A DNA stretch of 6,492 bases, from NCBI GenBank assembly GCA_023410055.1, contig JAEYQK010000071.1, positions 1 to 6,492 of the forward strand. The letters are read 5' to 3'. The translations under genes and the position numbers were made by a program. Source of the stretch: Acidobacteriota bacterium. Its GTDB lineage: Bacteria > Acidobacteriota > Terriglobia > Terriglobales > Acidobacteriaceae. The notes under the pieces are model-generated. The model had not been told where the DNA came from. It did not search any database and saw only the letters and a list, made by a program, of their open reading frames with translations. Of this stretch, positions 5,338 to 6,492 are shown one piece after another (the stretch's first letter is position 1; every line of letters starts with the position of its first letter).

Positions 5338-6273
5338 CTAGTGGGCGGGGTTCATGATTGCTTCCAGATCGCGCACAAGACGATCTGGGTCGTTGTGTCC
5401 GAGGTAGACGTCTCCGTGCGAAGTGCGAATGTGCAGCACCTTGCGTCCACTCCATATATAAGCCGTGTCGGTGCCAAAACCTTTGACACCCCATCCGCCG
5501 AAGTCGGTCAGCGGATTACATCGCTCGCTACGGAAGTCCTTGATCTCCGAAATCGGGATGCTGCAGAGACGGAATCCAAGCGCGCGGATTTCAACACCTT
5601 GGGTCGTGAAACGATACACAAATCCTTGCCAGGCCCAGACGGCAGAGATCAGAACCGCTGCAATGATCGTGCCCAGAAGCGGCAGCACGAATGCCGGGCG
5701 GCCTTTGGCCGTAAGCGCCAGTACGAGCACTATTAAGCCGAGAGCAAACAGGACAAAGATGGCGGCGAACGTCTCCGATCCGTGTCGCTGCTCGGTGATA
5801 ACCTGCGCCGAGCGAACCTGCCGAGCGGCTTCCCTGCGGCTCTTCGAAAGCCACCATTTCCAGTCGACGCTAACGGCAACGAGGATCGGGATCAGTACGG
5901 CAAGCAACAGCCAGATCGGAAACACGCGCAAGGGCACATGCTCCAGATTCGAGGTAAGCACGTTCCAAAAGAGCGTGATGATGAACGCGTCGCATACATA
6001 GGCGAAAGCCAGCATTACAAAGCCGACGCCGGGCTTGCGTCGCCCGACCTGGTCGGCAATTAATGCAAAGATCAACACCATCGAGACGACGACGGCGAAG
6101 GAAACCATCACTAGAGCTTCGCGCGGCATGCGTCCGTCTGGATTGCCGTTGATATCGAAATGCGACCACATGACTGCGGGCAATCGATCCCACACGAGTG
6201 CCGTGCGAATTGCCAAAGCCGCGACTCCGACCATCGGAAGCCATGCAAGCAGGCGTCTGGTATTGGCCGACAT
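5338..6273 (-). CDS. DUF1648 membrane protein with PH-like C-terminal domain
   Basis: A 311-aa protein with about six predicted membrane helices (roughly residues 9-28, 52-74, 82-104, 117-136, 167-187 and 192-214). Between helices 1 and 2 lies LPAVMWSHFDINGNPDG (31-47), the hallmark of DUF1648, the domain also found at the N-terminus of SdpI-type proteins. The last 95 residues are soluble: GVEIRALGFRLCSIPISEIKDF, FGGWGVKGFG, then HIRTSHGDVYLGHNDPDRLVRDLEAI. The strand-rich pattern ending in an acidic helix resembles bacterial PH-like domains. No enzymatic residues are recognisable. ATG 6273 starts one base after the TGA of the NfeD-like gene, with AGGAGG six bases upstream inside that gene, so translation is probably coupled. 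A role as membrane partner or sensor for the flotillin/PspA module is inferred from context only. Confidence 0.8.
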   Translation of the reverse strand: MSANTRRLLAWLPMVGVAALAIRTALVWDRLPAVMWSHFDINGNPDGRMPREALVMVSFAVVVSMVLIFALIADQVGRRKPGVGFVMLAFAYVCDAFIITLFWNVLTSNLEHVPLRVFPIWLLLAVLIPILVAVSVDWKWWLSKSRREAARQVRSAQVITEQRHGSETFAAIFVLFALGLIVLVLALTAKGRPAFVLPLLGTIIAAVLISAVWAWQGFVYRFTTQGVEIRALGFRLCSIPISEIKDFRSERCNPLTDFGGWGVKGFGTDTAYIWSGRKVLHIRTSHGDVYLGHNDPDRLVRDLEAIMNPAH

Positions 6274-6274
6274 G

Positions 6275-6492
6275 TCAGGCCTCCTTGCTGCCTGAAGCGG
6301 TTATGACGTTAGCCATTTCATCCCACCGGCGCACGTAGGCGAGGCCCTTCTCGTAGCGCGTCACGATGACTTCAGTGCCCTTAGCGATTGCTTCGCACTG
6401 GTCGGCACGCGCGCCGCAACAACGACGAACTTCCTCTTGCTGGAAGATGATTTCGCCAGTACCGCCTTCGCGGATTGGAACCGACACTGTGC
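6275..6492 (-). CDS. NfeD/YqiJ-like OB-fold protein, C-terminal part (5' end outside window)
   Basis: About 72 codons are visible. The frame is open to the window edge (TVSVPIREGGTGEI), so the GTG at 6487 is probably internal. The pattern VPIREGGTGEIIF, GARA, IAKGTEVIVTRYEKGLAYVRRW matches the small beta-barrel (OB-fold) domain that ends NfeD and YqiJ proteins, where a Gly-rich first strand is followed by a G-x-x-V-x-V strand. In these families transmembrane helices precede the barrel and would lie off the window. NfeD-type proteins are encoded beside flotillins and work with them at membrane microdomains, which fits the flotillin two genes downstream. An odd trait is three cysteines close together (RRCCGARADQC). 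NfeD and YqiJ subfamilies cannot be told apart from this piece. The stop at 6275-6277 is one base from the next start. Confidence 0.72.
   Translation of the reverse strand, partial: TVSVPIREGGTGEIIFQQEEVRRCCGARADQCEAIAKGTEVIVTRYEKGLAYVRRWDEMANVITASGSKEA
6280..6285 (-). promoter_or_regulatory. Ribosome binding site of the DUF1648 gene
   Basis: AGGAGG on the minus strand, six bases before ATG 6273. It lies wholly within the last codons of the NfeD-like gene, consistent with translational coupling. Confidence 0.8.

Overview
The window looks like chromosomal DNA of an Acidobacteriota member, probably class Terriglobia (Koribacter-like). This rests on the C-terminal architecture of the PIG-L-type protein, on G/C-rich interspersed hairpins of the kind I associate with these genomes, and on short tandem repeats in the spacers. 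No rRNA or other taxonomic marker is present, so the assignment is an inference. I see no RNA gene, CRISPR array, insertion sequence or phage gene, and no gene-free stretch above 300 bases.

Left part, plus strand: the 3' end of a large PIG-L/LmbE-type deacetylase gene (1-857, start outside the window). A 97-bp spacer follows, dominated by a heptamer array and a long inverted repeat. Next is a complete APC-superfamily amino-acid permease (955-2487) with a TTG start and a C-terminal tail encoded by a 9-bp tandem repeat. A 134-bp convergent spacer (2488-2621) is packed with four small hairpins.

Right part, minus strand, read from 6492 down to 2622: six tightly packed genes that look like one operon. 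They are an NfeD/YqiJ-like OB-fold protein (partial), a six-helix DUF1648 membrane protein with a PH-like C-terminal domain, a flotillin, a 62-aa glycine-rich membrane protein, a 67-aa two-helix membrane protein, and a PspA/IM30-family protein. Flotillin plus an NfeD-like partner is a known membrane-microdomain pair (FloT/YuaF, YqiK/YqiJ), and PspA/IM30 is a membrane-damage effector. The cluster is therefore best read as an envelope-maintenance or membrane-stress module. The two very small membrane proteins and the DUF1648/PH-like protein are its least understood parts. No PspF, PspB or PspC is visible here.

The non-coding DNA is unusually structured. The element made of a GGACGGGGC hairpin and a GCCGGACT hairpin occurs twice, each time directly after the stop codon of a minus-strand gene (pspA and flotillin). 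Two unrelated heptamer arrays, each of four units with a variable seventh base, contain the stop codon, or overlap it by two bases, of the gene they border.
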